A stretch of DNA of 64,000 nucleotides from CAVPWP01 sp963709395 (GTDB lineage: Bacteria > Pseudomonadota > Alphaproteobacteria > Rhodobacterales > Rhodobacteraceae). The position numbers and the translations under genes are program-made. The stretch spans positions 124,001 through 188,000 of the forward strand of contig CAVPWP010000012.1 in assembly GCA_963709395.1 (NCBI GenBank), given 5' to 3'. The notes beneath the pieces are model-generated. The model saw nothing but the letters and a program-made list of their open reading frames with translations. It did no database searches and had not been told where the DNA came from. This document shows positions 9,331-18,413 of this stretch, piece after piece. Each line of letters starts with the position of its first letter. Position 1 is the first letter of the stretch.

Positions 9331-10554
9331 ATGACCGAGGTCTTCACCGGCAGTTTCACGCAGCAGGACCCGATCCCCGAGGCGGGCATCGCGGCGGCCG
9401 TCGCCGTGATGCAGGGCGGCCGGCTCCACCGCTACAACACCGCCGTGGGGGAGGTGTCCGAGGTCGCCCGGCTCGAGGCCGAATTCGCGGCCTACCTGGG
9501 CGCGAAATACTGCCTTGCCGTGGCGTCGGGCGGCTATGCCATGGCGACCGCCCTGCGCGCGCTGGGCGTCGCGCCGGGCGACACGGTCCTGTCGAACGCC
9601 TTCACGCTCGCCCCGGTGCCAGGGGCGATTGCCGCCGTGGGGGCGGTGCCCGAATTCGTCGGCGTGACCGGTGCGCTGACCATCGACCTTGATGACCTCG
9701 AGGCGCGGCTGGCCAACACCCGGGCCAAGGTGCTGCTTCTCAGCCATATGCGGGGGCATATCTGCGACATGGATCGGCTCATGGCGCTCTGCGATGCAGC
9801 CGGGGTCGCGGTGATCGAGGATTGCGCCCATACCATGGGCGCGCGCTGGCGCGGGGTGCCCTCGGGGCGGCATGGCGCGATCGGCTGCTATTCCACGCAG
9901 ACCTACAAGCACATGAATTCGGGCGAGGGCGGGTTCCTCGTGACCGACGATCCCGAGATCGCGGCCCGGGCCGTGCTTCTGTCGGGGTCCTACATGTTCT
10001 ACGACCGGCACGGCGCCGCGCCCGGACCTGAGGTGTTCGAGGGGTTCGTCGGCACGACGCCCAACGTCTCGGGCCGGATGGACAACCTGCGCGCGGCGAT
10101 CCTGCGGCCGCAGGTGGCGCTTCTGGACGAGCGCTGTGCCGAATGGACGGCGCGCTATCTGCGGGTCGAGGATGGATTGCGCGGCGTCTACGGGCTGACG
10201 CTGATCGACCGCCCGGAAGACGAGGCCTTCGTCGGCTCATCCTTCCAGTTCCTCCTTCACGGCTGGCCGCCCGAGGCCATCGCGGCCGTCGTCGCGCGCT
10301 GCAAGGCGCGGGGGGTGGAGTTGAAGTGGTTCGGCGCCGAGCGCCCGGTGGGCTTCACCTCGCGCTATGCCCACTGGGCCTATGCCGATCCCGCGCCCAT
10401 GCCGGCGACCGACCGGGTGCTGGCCGGGCTGCTGGACATGCGGCTGCCGCTGACCTTTTCGCTTGAAGACTGCGACCAGATCGCCCGGATCATTGCGGAT
10501 GAGGTCCGGCAGGCGAACTCGCAAGGCGCGCCGGGGCGCTCGGCGGCGGAATAG
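9331..10554 (+). CDS. DegT/DnrJ/EryC1/StrS-family PLP aminotransferase
   Basis: 407 residues with an aspartate aminotransferase fold of the sugar-aminotransferase family. The PLP-binding Lys is Lys193 in QTYKHMNSGEGGF, and the ring-stacking Asp is Asp164 in VIEDCAHTMG. Family members transfer an amino group to a keto sugar or a similar carbonyl acceptor. No nucleotide-sugar or polysaccharide genes are near, so the substrate is open. The ATG at 9331 follows a GAGGTG ribosome-binding site. It stands alone between the phosphatase and the leucine operon and reads the same way. Confidence 0.85.
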   Translation: MTEVFTGSFTQQDPIPEAGIAAAVAVMQGGRLHRYNTAVGEVSEVARLEAEFAAYLGAKYCLAVASGGYAMATALRALGVAPGDTVLSNAFTLAPVPGAIAAVGAVPEFVGVTGALTIDLDDLEARLANTRAKVLLLSHMRGHICDMDRLMALCDAAGVAVIEDCAHTMGARWRGVPSGRHGAIGCYSTQTYKHMNSGEGGFLVTDDPEIAARAVLLSGSYMFYDRHGAAPGPEVFEGFVGTTPNVSGRMDNLRAAILRPQVALLDERCAEWTARYLRVEDGLRGVYGLTLIDRPEDEAFVGSSFQFLLHGWPPEAIAAVVARCKARGVELKWFGAERPVGFTSRYAHWAYADPAPMPATDRVLAGLLDMRLPLTFSLEDCDQIARIIADEVRQANSQGAPGRSAAE

Positions 10555-10586
10555 GCGCCAACGGCGCGATTGACCCGTTGAAGGCG

Positions 10587-10617
10587 TTGACGTATTATTT
10601 GAACAAGTGTTCAATAA
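10587..10617 (+). promoter_or_regulatory. Promoter with palindromic operator for the leucine-degradation operon
   Basis: TTGACG at 10587-10592 and TTCAAT at 10610-10615 are spaced by 17 bases, a plausible sigma-70 pair. Overlapping the -10 side is the perfect palindrome TTGAACA-AG-TGTTCAA (10599-10614, 7-base arms). This geometry suits a TetR-type repressor that blocks the promoter until an acyl-CoA ligand binds. The regulator itself is not adjacent. The start codon of ivd follows 20 bases after the palindrome. Confidence 0.6.
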
Positions 10618-10634
10618 CTGGCGGGGAGGTCCGC

Positions 10635-11800
10635 ATGTTCACCGCATCCATGACCTTCGACCTGGGGGAAGAGGTGGGCGCCCTGCGCGAGATGGTGCAT
10701 CGCTGGGCGCAGGAACGGCTGCGCCCTCAGGCCGCCGAGATCGACCGGGTGAACGACATGCCCCGCGACCTCTGGCGCGAGATGGGCGAGCCTCGGGCTT
10801 CTGGGGATCACCGTCGGGGAAGAGTACGGCGGCGCGGGGATGGGATATCTTGCCCATGCCGTGGCGGTCGAGGAGATCGCCCGCGCCTCGGCCTCGGTCA
10901 GCCTGTCCTACGGCGCGCATTCGAACCTCTGCGTCAACCAGATCCACCTCAACGGCACCGAAGAGCAGAAGCGCCGGTATCTGCCCAAGCTGGTCTCGGG
11001 CGAACATGTCGGTGCGCTGGCGATGTCCGAGGCGGGGGCGGGATCGGACGTGGTGTCGATGAAACTGCGCGCCGAGCGGCGCAACGACCACTACCGGCTG
11101 AGCGGCACGAAAGTACTGGATCACCAACGGGCCGGATGCCGACACGCTTGTCGTCTATGCCAAGACCGATCCCGAGGCCGGATCGAAGGGCATCACCGCG
11201 TTCCTTGTCGAGAAAACGATGGCCGGCTTCTCGAGCAGCCCGCATTTCGACAAGCTGGGGATGCGGGGGTCGAACACGGCCGAGCTGATCTTCGAGGACG
11301 TGGAGGTGCCGTTCGAGAACGTGCTGGGCGAGGAGGGCACGGGCGTGCGCGTCCTGATGTCGGGCCTCGACTACGAACGCGTGGTCCTCGCGGCCATCGG
11401 CCCCGGCATCATGGCGGCCTGTCTGGACGAGGTCATGCCCTACATGCGCGACCGCCACCAGTTCGGCCAGCCCATCGGATCGTTCCAGCTCATGCAGGGC
11501 AAGATCGCCGACATGTACACCGCGCTCAATTCCGCGCGGGCCTATGTCTACGAGGTGGCCAAGGCCTGCGACCGGGGCGACGTGACGCGCCAGGACGCCG
11601 CCGCCTGCTGCCTTTACGCCAGTGAGGAGGCGATGAAGCAGGCGCATCAGGCGGTGCAGGCGATGGGCGGCGCGGGGTTCCTTGCCGACGCGCCGGTGGC
11701 GCGGCTTTTCCGCGACGCCAAGCTGATGGAGATCGGCGCGGGCACCAGCGAGATCCGGCGGATGCTGATCGGGCGGGAAATGATGGGGGCGATGGGGTAG
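10635..11800 (+). CDS. ivd: Isovaleryl-CoA dehydrogenase (two apparent indels)
   Basis: A flavin acyl-CoA dehydrogenase of 387 residues after correction, matching the usual length of isovaleryl-CoA dehydrogenase. It oxidises isovaleryl-CoA to 3-methylcrotonyl-CoA. Visible signatures are LAMSEAGAGSDV (flavin and substrate loop), FDKLGMRGSNTAELIF, DRHQFGQPIGSFQ, QAMGGAGF and the C-terminal GAGTSEIRRMLIGRE. The catalytic Glu lies in the GLDYERVVLA segment typical of isovaleryl enzymes. Frame breaks are an extra C near 10791 and an extra A in the AAA run near 11110. First gene of the liu operon, with RBS GGGGAGG. Confidence 0.88.
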
Positions 11801-11887
11801 GGTGCGGACCACGGGACATACCGCGATGCCCGACCTCGTTCCGGATACGGGTGTCGCTGCGCCCAATCTCGCCTCGGAGGGGACGGC

Positions 11888-12607
11888 ATGACAGACTTTT
11901 CCAGCCTCAGCGCGCTCTTCGTGAACACCTCTCTCAAGAAGGACCCCGAAGAAAGCCACACCAAGCTTCTGCTCAACGTATCGGCCGGGATCATGGAGAA
12001 GAACGGGGTGTCGGTCGAACATGTCCACATGCTGAGCCACCGGATTCCCCCCGGCGTCTATCCCGACATGACCGAGCACGGCTGGTCCGAGGACGACTGG
12101 CCCGCACTTTGGGAAAAGGTTCGGGCGGCGCATATCCTGGTGATCGGAACGCCGCTCTGGCTGGGCGAGGAAAGCTCGGTCTGCCGCGTGCTGATCGAAC
12201 GGCTCTACGGCATGTCCGGCCTGCTCAACGACAAGGGGCAGTCGATCTTCTATGGCAAGGTCGGGGGCTGTGTCGTCACCGGCAACGAGGACGGCATCAA
12301 GCACGCCGCGATGACGCTGTGTTATGCGCTGTCGCATCTGGGCTACACGATTCCGCCGCAGGCCGATTGCGGCTGGATCGGCGAGGCCGGCCCGGGGCCG
12401 TCCTATGGCGACGAGCTTGAGGACGGCAGCCGCGCGGGCTTCGACAACGAATTCACCCAGCGCAACACGACGATCATGACCTGGAACCTCATGCACCTGG
12501 CCGCGATGCTTCAGGCTGCGGGCGGATATCCCAACGAAGGCAATGACCGGACCGCCTGGAAGGCCGGGTGCCGGTTCGACCACGAGAACCCGGAGCATCG
12601 GGCATGA
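11888..12607 (+). CDS. Flavodoxin-like NAD(P)H-dependent reductase
   Basis: 239 residues with an NADPH-dependent FMN reductase/flavodoxin fold. A beta-strand with FVNTSLKKDPEESHTKLLL forms the phosphate-binding loop for FMN, followed by ILVIGTPLWLGEESSVCRVLIER and KVGGCVVTGNEDG, which line the isoalloxazine pocket. The C-terminal third (after GYTIPPQADC) is longer than in minimal flavodoxins. It sits inside the leucine operon but has no known role in that pathway. It may be a general quinone or flavin reductase. Confidence 0.75.
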   Translation: MTDFSSLSALFVNTSLKKDPEESHTKLLLNVSAGIMEKNGVSVEHVHMLSHRIPPGVYPDMTEHGWSEDDWPALWEKVRAAHILVIGTPLWLGEESSVCRVLIERLYGMSGLLNDKGQSIFYGKVGGCVVTGNEDGIKHAAMTLCYALSHLGYTIPPQADCGWIGEAGPGPSYGDELEDGSRAGFDNEFTQRNTTIMTWNLMHLAAMLQAAGGYPNEGNDRTAWKAGCRFDHENPEHRA

Positions 12608-12638
12608 GGGCCGCCACCGGCCGGAAAGGCGGAACACG

Positions 12639-13037
12639 ATGGACATGAGCGAGGAAGCGGCCGGCTTGGGACATGCGGGGGATCTGGGCCCGCTGACGCC
12701 CTGGCTCGAAGGGTTCGCGACGGTCGTCGAGGTCTTCGCGCTGATCATCCTGATCAGCGGTCTGGTGCGCTTCATGCTGCACTACGTCACCGCCGAGTTC
12801 CGGTTCCGCAACCACAAGGTCAGCGCCGAGGAAATGAACGAAGGCCGCGTGGTGCTGTCGCGGTACATTCTCGCCGGTCTCGAGGTGTTCATCGTCTCGG
12901 ACATCTTCCGCACGGTGCTGTCGCCGACGCTGGAAAGCCTTGCCGTGCTGGGCGCACTCGTCGCGATCCGGTCTGTCATCGGCTTCTTCCTCGAACGCGA
13001 GATGGCCGATGTCGAGCGCGAAAGGAACGGGTCATGA
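12639..13037 (+). CDS. DUF1622 membrane protein
   Basis: 132 residues from the ATG at 12639. Hydrophobic segments occur at about residues 24-44 and 72-115, with the family-typical stretch LSRYILAGLEVFIVSDIFRT and the ending IRSVIGFFLEREM. DUF1622 proteins are small inner-membrane proteins of unknown function. The stop overlaps the upstream possible start of the next gene, so expression is coupled to its neighbours. Confidence 0.75.
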   Translation: MDMSEEAAGLGHAGDLGPLTPWLEGFATVVEVFALIILISGLVRFMLHYVTAEFRFRNHKVSAEEMNEGRVVLSRYILAGLEVFIVSDIFRTVLSPTLESLAVLGALVAIRSVIGFFLEREMADVERERNGS

Positions 13038-13066
13038 GGCGCAGGCCACAACTGGAGAGGAAGGGC

Positions 13067-13603
13067 ATGCAGAGTTTTCTTGCGCGTCCGGCCACGGCAT
13101 TCGGCGCTGCGGTGCTTTTTGCGGTGGCGCTTGGCGGGCCGGTGCGGGCGCAGCCCGAACTGCCGTTCTCGCCGGCCGAAACCGAGGCGTGCCTGAGCCA
13201 GGCGACCGGGCCTGCCCGTGAGATCTGCGTCGGGCTCTCGGCGGCGGCCTGCATCGACACGCCGGACGGCTATACCACCGTGGGCATGTCGATCTGCCTA
13301 GGCCACGAGCTTGAGTATTGGGACGGGCGGCTCAACGCCGCCTATGAGACGCTGCGCGAGTCCGATGGCCGGACCGACGCCGAAATGGCCGAATTGGGCT
13401 CTGCCGCGCCGCCGCTGGTGCCGGCGCTGCGCGAAATGCAGCGCGCCTGGATCTCCTTTCGCGACGCTGCCTGTGCCTATGAGCGCGCGCAGTGGGGTGG
13501 GGGGACCGGGGGCGGGCCCGCATCGGTACATTGCGCCATGACGATCACGGCGCGGCAGGCTCTGGCGCTCGAGGATCGCCTTGCCGGGGTCGAACAGCAA
13601 TGA
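13067..13603 (+). CDS. Periplasmic LprI-like (DUF1311) protein
   Basis: 178 residues from the ATG at 13067, preceded by GAGGAAG; an ATG at 13034 is in frame but gives a poor signal peptide. Residues 1 to about 29 form a Sec signal peptide ending VRAQ. The mature part has conserved cysteines (EACL, EICV, AACID, MSICL) and the LprI core ELEYWDGRLNAAYETL plus REMQRAWISFRDAACAYE. LprI proteins were described as lysozyme inhibitors in mycobacteria; here that role is only a family-level guess. The stop overlaps mccB. Confidence 0.78.
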   Translation: MQSFLARPATAFGAAVLFAVALGGPVRAQPELPFSPAETEACLSQATGPAREICVGLSAAACIDTPDGYTTVGMSICLGHELEYWDGRLNAAYETLRESDGRTDAEMAELGSAAPPLVPALREMQRAWISFRDAACAYERAQWGGGTGGGPASVHCAMTITARQALALEDRLAGVEQQ

Positions 13604-15204
13604 AGCTGGCGTCCGCCCACCTGCCGGGCAGCGCGGCCGCGACGGCAAATCGGTCCGCGCATCTGGCGGCGCTGGATCTGGTGGCCGAGGCGGCCGCGCT
13701 GGCGGCGCTGGGCGGCGGGCAGAAGGCGCGTGACCGGCATGTGTCCCGCGGCAAGATGCTGCCGCGAGAGCGGGTGGCGAACCTGCTCGATCCCGGCTCG
13801 CCCTTTCTCGAGATCGGGGCGACGGCGGCGCACGGACTCTACGACGGGGCGGCCCCCTGCGCGGGCGTGATCGCCGGGGTCGGGCGCGTGATGGGCCGCG
13901 ACGTGATGGTCGTCTGCAACGACGCGACGGTAAAGGGCGGCACCTACTACCCGATGACCGTCAAGAAGCACCTGCGCGCGCAGGAGATTGCGCAGGAATG
14001 CCGGCTGCCCTGCATCTATCTGGTCGACAGTGGCGGCGCGAACCTGCCCAACCAGGACGAGGTCTTCCCCGACCGCGACCATTTCGGACGCATCTTCTAC
14101 AACCAGGCGCAGATGAGCGCGCTTGGCATCCCGCAGATCGCGGTGGTGATGGGGTCCTGCACGGCGGGCGGCGCCTATGTGCCGGCGATGTCGGATGTCA
14201 CCATCATCGTGCGCGATCAGGGCACGATCTTCCTTGCCGGACCGCCGCTGGTGAAGGCCGCAACGGGCGAGGTGGTGACGGCCGAGGACCTGGGCGGCGG
14301 CGACGTGCATACGCGGCTTTCGGGCGTGGCCGACTACCTGGCCGAGGACGACGCCCACGCGCTGGCACTGGCCCGCCGCGCCGTCGCCTCGCTTGGTCCC
14401 GCGCCCTCGGTCGGGGCCGACTGGGCCAGCCCCGAGGACCCGGCCTATGACCCCGAGGAATTGCTGGAGGTGGTGCCGGGCGACCTGCGCACCCCCTATG
14501 ACATTCGCGAGGTCATCGCACGGATCGTCGACGGATCGCGGCTTGACGAGTTCAAGGCGCGCTTCGGCGAGACGCTGGTGACGGGTTTTGCCCATGTGCA
14601 GGGCTGCCCGGTCGGGATCGTGGCCAACAACGGGGTTCTCTTCTCCGAGGCCGCACAGAAGGGCGCGCATTTCGTCGAGCTCTGCTCGCAGCGGCGCATC
14701 CCATTGATCTTCCTGCAGAACATCACCGGCTTCATGGTCGGCCGCCGCTACGAGAACGAAGGCATCGCGCGCCATGGCGCGAAGATGGTCACCGCCGTCG
14801 CCACCACAGCCGTGCCGAAGATCACCATGATCGTCGGCGGGTCCTTCGGCGCGGGCAACTACGGCATGGCGGGCCGCGCCTATCAGCCCCGGTTCCTCTG
14901 GACCTGGCCCAATGCGCGCATCTCGGTCATGGGCGGCGAGCAGGCGGCGGGGGTGCTGGCCACTGTGAAGCGGGACGCGATCGAACGGGCAGGGGGGGCG
15001 TGGTCGGCCGAGGAGGAAGCCGAATTCAAGCGTCCGACCATCGAGATGTTCGAGCGGCAGAGCCATCCACTTTACGCTTCGGCCCGGCTTTGGGACGACG
15101 GAATCGTCGATCCCCGGAAAAGCCGCGAGGTGCTGTGGCTGTCCTTGCGCGCCGCGCTGAACGCGCCAGTGGAGGAGACACGCTTCGGCGTGTTCCGGAT
15201 GTGA
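13600..15204 (+). CDS. mccB: Methylcrotonoyl-CoA carboxylase, carboxyltransferase (beta) subunit
   Basis: 534 residues from the ATG at 13600, which overlaps the preceding stop (ATGA). The two crotonase-like halves of a biotin-dependent carboxyltransferase are present: the N-terminal half has GVGRVMGRDVMVVCNDATVK and GSCTAGGAYVPAMSD, and the C-terminal half has GFMVGRRYENEGIARHGAK, GGSFGAGNYGMAGRAY and MGGEQAAGVLA. It transfers carboxyl from biotin on MccA to 3-methylcrotonyl-CoA in leucine breakdown. Intact and full length. Confidence 0.97.
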   Translation: MKLASAHLPGSAAATANRSAHLAALDLVAEAAALAALGGGQKARDRHVSRGKMLPRERVANLLDPGSPFLEIGATAAHGLYDGAAPCAGVIAGVGRVMGRDVMVVCNDATVKGGTYYPMTVKKHLRAQEIAQECRLPCIYLVDSGGANLPNQDEVFPDRDHFGRIFYNQAQMSALGIPQIAVVMGSCTAGGAYVPAMSDVTIIVRDQGTIFLAGPPLVKAATGEVVTAEDLGGGDVHTRLSGVADYLAEDDAHALALARRAVASLGPAPSVGADWASPEDPAYDPEELLEVVPGDLRTPYDIREVIARIVDGSRLDEFKARFGETLVTGFAHVQGCPVGIVANNGVLFSEAAQKGAHFVELCSQRRIPLIFLQNITGFMVGRRYENEGIARHGAKMVTAVATTAVPKITMIVGGSFGAGNYGMAGRAYQPRFLWTWPNARISVMGGEQAAGVLATVKRDAIERAGGAWSAEEEAEFKRPTIEMFERQSHPLYASARLWDDGIVDPRKSREVLWLSLRAALNAPVEETRFGVFRM

Positions 15205-15623
15205 TCGCGATGACGCTTGATGAGGCCCTTGCCCGCTACCCCGGCGCCGCGACCTTCCGTCCCGGCGACTCCGCCGAGCTCAATGCCGAAATTCTTTTCC
15301 TCGTGCGCAGCGGCCGAAAGACCATGACCTGTGACGCATGGTCGGCCTTCGGCGCGGACGAGCCGCTTCCCGAACCGGGACGGATCGACATCGCGCTCGA
15401 CTGGTCGGGTCGACCAGCCTACGCGGTCGAGACCCTGCGCGTCGAGAAGATCCGTTTCTGCGACATGACCGAGGATCGCATCCCCGCGCAGGGCGAATTC
15501 CGCGATCTGCCGCACTGGCAGGAGGGCTACCGTGCCTATCTCGATCGTGCCGGGCGCTTCTCTCCGGACATTCCGATGATGGTCGAGACCTTCCGGCTGG
15601 TCGAGGATTTCGCCGATGTTTGA
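15201..15623 (+). CDS. ASCH-domain protein
   Basis: 140 residues if it starts at the GTG overlapping the mccB stop (GTGA); an ATG nine bases later is the alternative. The sequence YPGAATFRPGDSAELNAEILFLVRSG, then KTMTCDAWSAFG and the ending DIPMMVETFRLVEDF fits the ASCH superfamily, a PUA-like RNA-binding fold found in predicted translation or RNA-modification regulators. It lies between the two carboxylase subunit genes and overlaps mccA by 8 bases, yet has no evident carboxylase role. Confidence 0.75.
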   Translation: MIAMTLDEALARYPGAATFRPGDSAELNAEILFLVRSGRKTMTCDAWSAFGADEPLPEPGRIDIALDWSGRPAYAVETLRVEKIRFCDMTEDRIPAQGEFRDLPHWQEGYRAYLDRAGRFSPDIPMMVETFRLVEDFADV

Positions 15624-17557
15624 CCGCATCCTGATCGCCAACCGGGGCGAGATCGCCTGCCGCGTGATCCGCACCTGCCGATCTCTGGGCCTGGATACAG
15701 TTGCGGTCTACTCGGACGCCGACCGGGACGCGCTGCACGTCGAACTGGCTGACCGCGCAGTGCATATCGGTGGCGCGGCGCCGGGCGAAAGCTACCTGCG
15801 CGGCGACCGGATCATCGCGGCGGCGCTGGCGACGGGCGGCGCAGGCGATCCACCCGGGCTACGGCTTTCTCTGCGAGAACCCCGACTTCGTCGAGGCGGT
15901 CGAAGCGGCGGGGCTGGTCTTCATCGGGCCCTCGGCGCAGGCGATCCGGGCGATGGGGCTCAAGGACGCGGCCAAGCGCCTGATGGCCGAGGCCGGCGTG
16001 CCGGTCGTGCCGGGCTATCACGGCGCCGACCAGGAACCGGGGCGTCTCGAGGTCGAGGCGGCCGCGGTGGGCTACCCGGTTCTGATAAAGGCGGTTGCGG
16101 GCGGCGGCGGCAAGGGGATGCGGCGGGTCGAGCGGCCGGAAGACTTCATGATGGCGCTTGAATCGGCCAAGGCCGAGGCGCGCGGCGCCTTCGGCAACGA
16201 CGCCGTTCTGATCGAGAAATACGTCGAGAAACCGCGCCACATCGAAGTGCAGGTCTTCGGCGACGGCACTCGCGCGGTGCATCTCTTCGAACGCGACTGC
16301 TCGCTCCAGCGCCGCCACCAGAAGGTGATCGAGGAGGCGCCAGCACCCGGGATGACGCCCCAGATGCGCGCCGCGATGGGAGCGGCGGCGGTGCGCGCGG
16401 CCGAGGCCATCGGCTACAGCGGTGCGGGCACGGTCGAGTTCATCGTCGACGGGTCCGACGGGCTGCGCCCCGACGGGTTCTGGTTCATGGAGATGAACAC
16501 GCGCCTTCAGGTCGAACACCCGGTGACCGAGGCGATCACCGGGGTGGACCTTGTCGAATGGCAATTGCGCGTCGCGGCGGGCGAGGCGCTTCCTGCAACG
16601 CAAGACGATCTTGCCATCGACGGCCACGCCTTCGAGGCCCGGCTTTATGCCGAGGACGTGCCGGCGGGCTTTCTGCCCGGCGACCGGACGGATCACCCAC
16701 CTTGCCTTCCCCGATGGGGTGCGGGCGGACAGCGGGGTGCGGGCGGGCGATGCGATCTCACCGCATTACGACCCCATGATTGCGAAGATCATCGTGCAAG
16801 GGCCGACACGGGCGCTTGCCCTTTCGCGACTTCGCGCAGCGCTTTCGGGCACCGAGATCGCCGGCACTGTCACAAATCATGCATTTCTGCGCAGGCTGGC
16901 CGATCACCCCGGCTTCGCGGCGGGCGACGTCGATACCGGGCTGATCGCGCGTGATCTCGAGACGCTGGCCGCCGCCCCGGTGGCGCCTTCGGCGGTTCTT
17001 GCGGTGGCCGCGCTGACGGCGCTGGGGCTGCCGGCGCCCGGGGCGACGGGCTTTGCGCTCTGGCAGCCGCTGGTCTGGACGACAGAGCTCAGCGCTTGCC
17101 GGCGAGGACCTTTTCGCGCAGGTGTCGGTCAAGGGACCCGCACGGTTCTCGGTCGAGGTCGCCGGAGTGTCGTCATGACGTGGCGTGGCGCGATGGCGGC
17201 TGGTGGATCGACGATGCGAAAGCGGGGATGCGCGCCGTGCGCCATGGGGGCACCGTGACCGTTTTCGCCGGGGACGCCTTCGCCTTCGATCTGCCCGACC
17301 CGCTGGACCGCGGGCAGGCCGCGGGGGTCGGGGCCGACATGATCCTGTCGCCGATGCCCGGTCGCGTCAGCGCCATCGACGTTCATGCCGGGGAGGCTGT
17401 GGAAAAGGGCCAGCGCATGGCCGTTCTCGAGGCGATGAAGATGGAACACGCGCTAACGGCCGCCCGCGACGGCGTGGTGGCCGAGGTGCTGGTCGCCGCA
17501 GGCGCGCAAGTCGAGGCCGGGGCCGCGCTGGTCCGGCTCGAGGCCACGGATGACTGA
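15616..17557 (+). CDS. mccA: Methylcrotonoyl-CoA carboxylase, biotin-carrying (alpha) subunit (four apparent indels)
   Basis: About 645 residues after correction, normal for this subunit. The biotin carboxylase domain starts MFDRILIANRGEIACRVIRT and has the ATP-grasp glycine loop KAVAGGGGKGMR, the EKYVEKPRHIEVQVFGD stretch, and MEMNTRLQVEHPVTE. The C-terminal biotinyl domain carries the attachment Lys in LEAMKMEHAL. It carboxylates biotin with bicarbonate and ATP. Four +1 insertions (near 15838, 16678, 17092 and 17168) break the frame, and the length of 1942 bases is exactly four more than a multiple of three. It overlaps mvaB by 8 bases. Confidence 0.88.
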
Positions 17558-18413
17558 CCGGGTCGAGATCTTCGAGGTCGGCCCGCGCGACGGGCTACAG
17601 AACGAAAAGCGCCTGATCCCGGCGGCCAATAAGATCGCGCTGATCGACTGCCTGTCGCGCGCGGGGTTCCGGCGCATCGAGGTGGCCAGTTTCGTCAGCC
17701 CGAAATGGGTGCCGCAGATGGCCGACGGGGCCGAGGTGCTGGCGGGGATCGCCCGCGCGCCCGGCGTGCGCTATGCGGCGCTGACGCCGAACATGCAGGG
17801 GTTCGACCGCGCTCTGGCCGCCCGGGCCGACGAGATCGCGATCTTCGCCTCGGCGAGCGAAGGGTTCTCGAAGGCCAATCTCAACGCCACCATCGCCGAA
17901 AGCCTTGACCGCTTCGCCCCGGTGGCGCGGGCAGCGGCGGAGGCGGGGGTGCCGATGCGCGGTTACGTCTCCTGCGTGACCGATTGCCCCTATGACGGGC
18001 CGACACCGCCGGGGGATGTGGCACGGGTCGCGGCGGCGCTCTTCGCGCTTGGCTGCTACGAAGTCAGCCTTGGCGACACGATCGGGGCGGGAACGCCCGA
18101 GACCGTCTCGGCCATGCTGGCGGCGGTGCGCGACGTGGCGGCGCCGTCGCGGCTGGCCGGGCATTTCCACGATACCGGGGGCCGGGCGCTGGACAATATC
18201 GAGGTGTCGCTGGGCCACGGCCTGCGGGTCTTCGACGCGGCGGTGGGCGGCCTTGGCGGCTGTCCCTTTGCGCCCGGCGCGGCGGGCAATGTGGCGACCG
18301 AAGCGGTCCATGGGCGGCTGACGGATCTTGGCTTCGAGACCGGTCTCGACCCCGCGATCCTGGAAGAGGCGGCGGCCATGGCGCGGGCGATGAGGGCAGG
18401 TGAGGATGGCTGA
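17550..18413 (+). CDS. mvaB: Hydroxymethylglutaryl-CoA lyase
   Basis: 287 residues, a TIM-barrel HMGL-like lyase that splits HMG-CoA into acetyl-CoA and acetoacetate, the last step of leucine degradation. Signatures are EVGPRDGLQNEK at the N-terminus, the metal ligands in GHFHDT (His205, His207), and the catalytic Cys238 in GGLGGCPFAPGAAGN. Intact. It follows mccA with an 8-base overlap, and its stop overlaps the liuC start region. Confidence 0.96.
   Translation: MTDRVEIFEVGPRDGLQNEKRLIPAANKIALIDCLSRAGFRRIEVASFVSPKWVPQMADGAEVLAGIARAPGVRYAALTPNMQGFDRALAARADEIAIFASASEGFSKANLNATIAESLDRFAPVARAAAEAGVPMRGYVSCVTDCPYDGPTPPGDVARVAAALFALGCYEVSLGDTIGAGTPETVSAMLAAVRDVAAPSRLAGHFHDTGGRALDNIEVSLGHGLRVFDAAVGGLGGCPFAPGAAGNVATEAVHGRLTDLGFETGLDPAILEEAAAMARAMRAGEDG

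Noticed and set aside
10949..12775. 608-codon minus-strand frame opposite ivd and the flavodoxin-like gene
   Set aside because: Same reason: the plus-strand proteins are clear family members and the antisense reading is compositionally biased.
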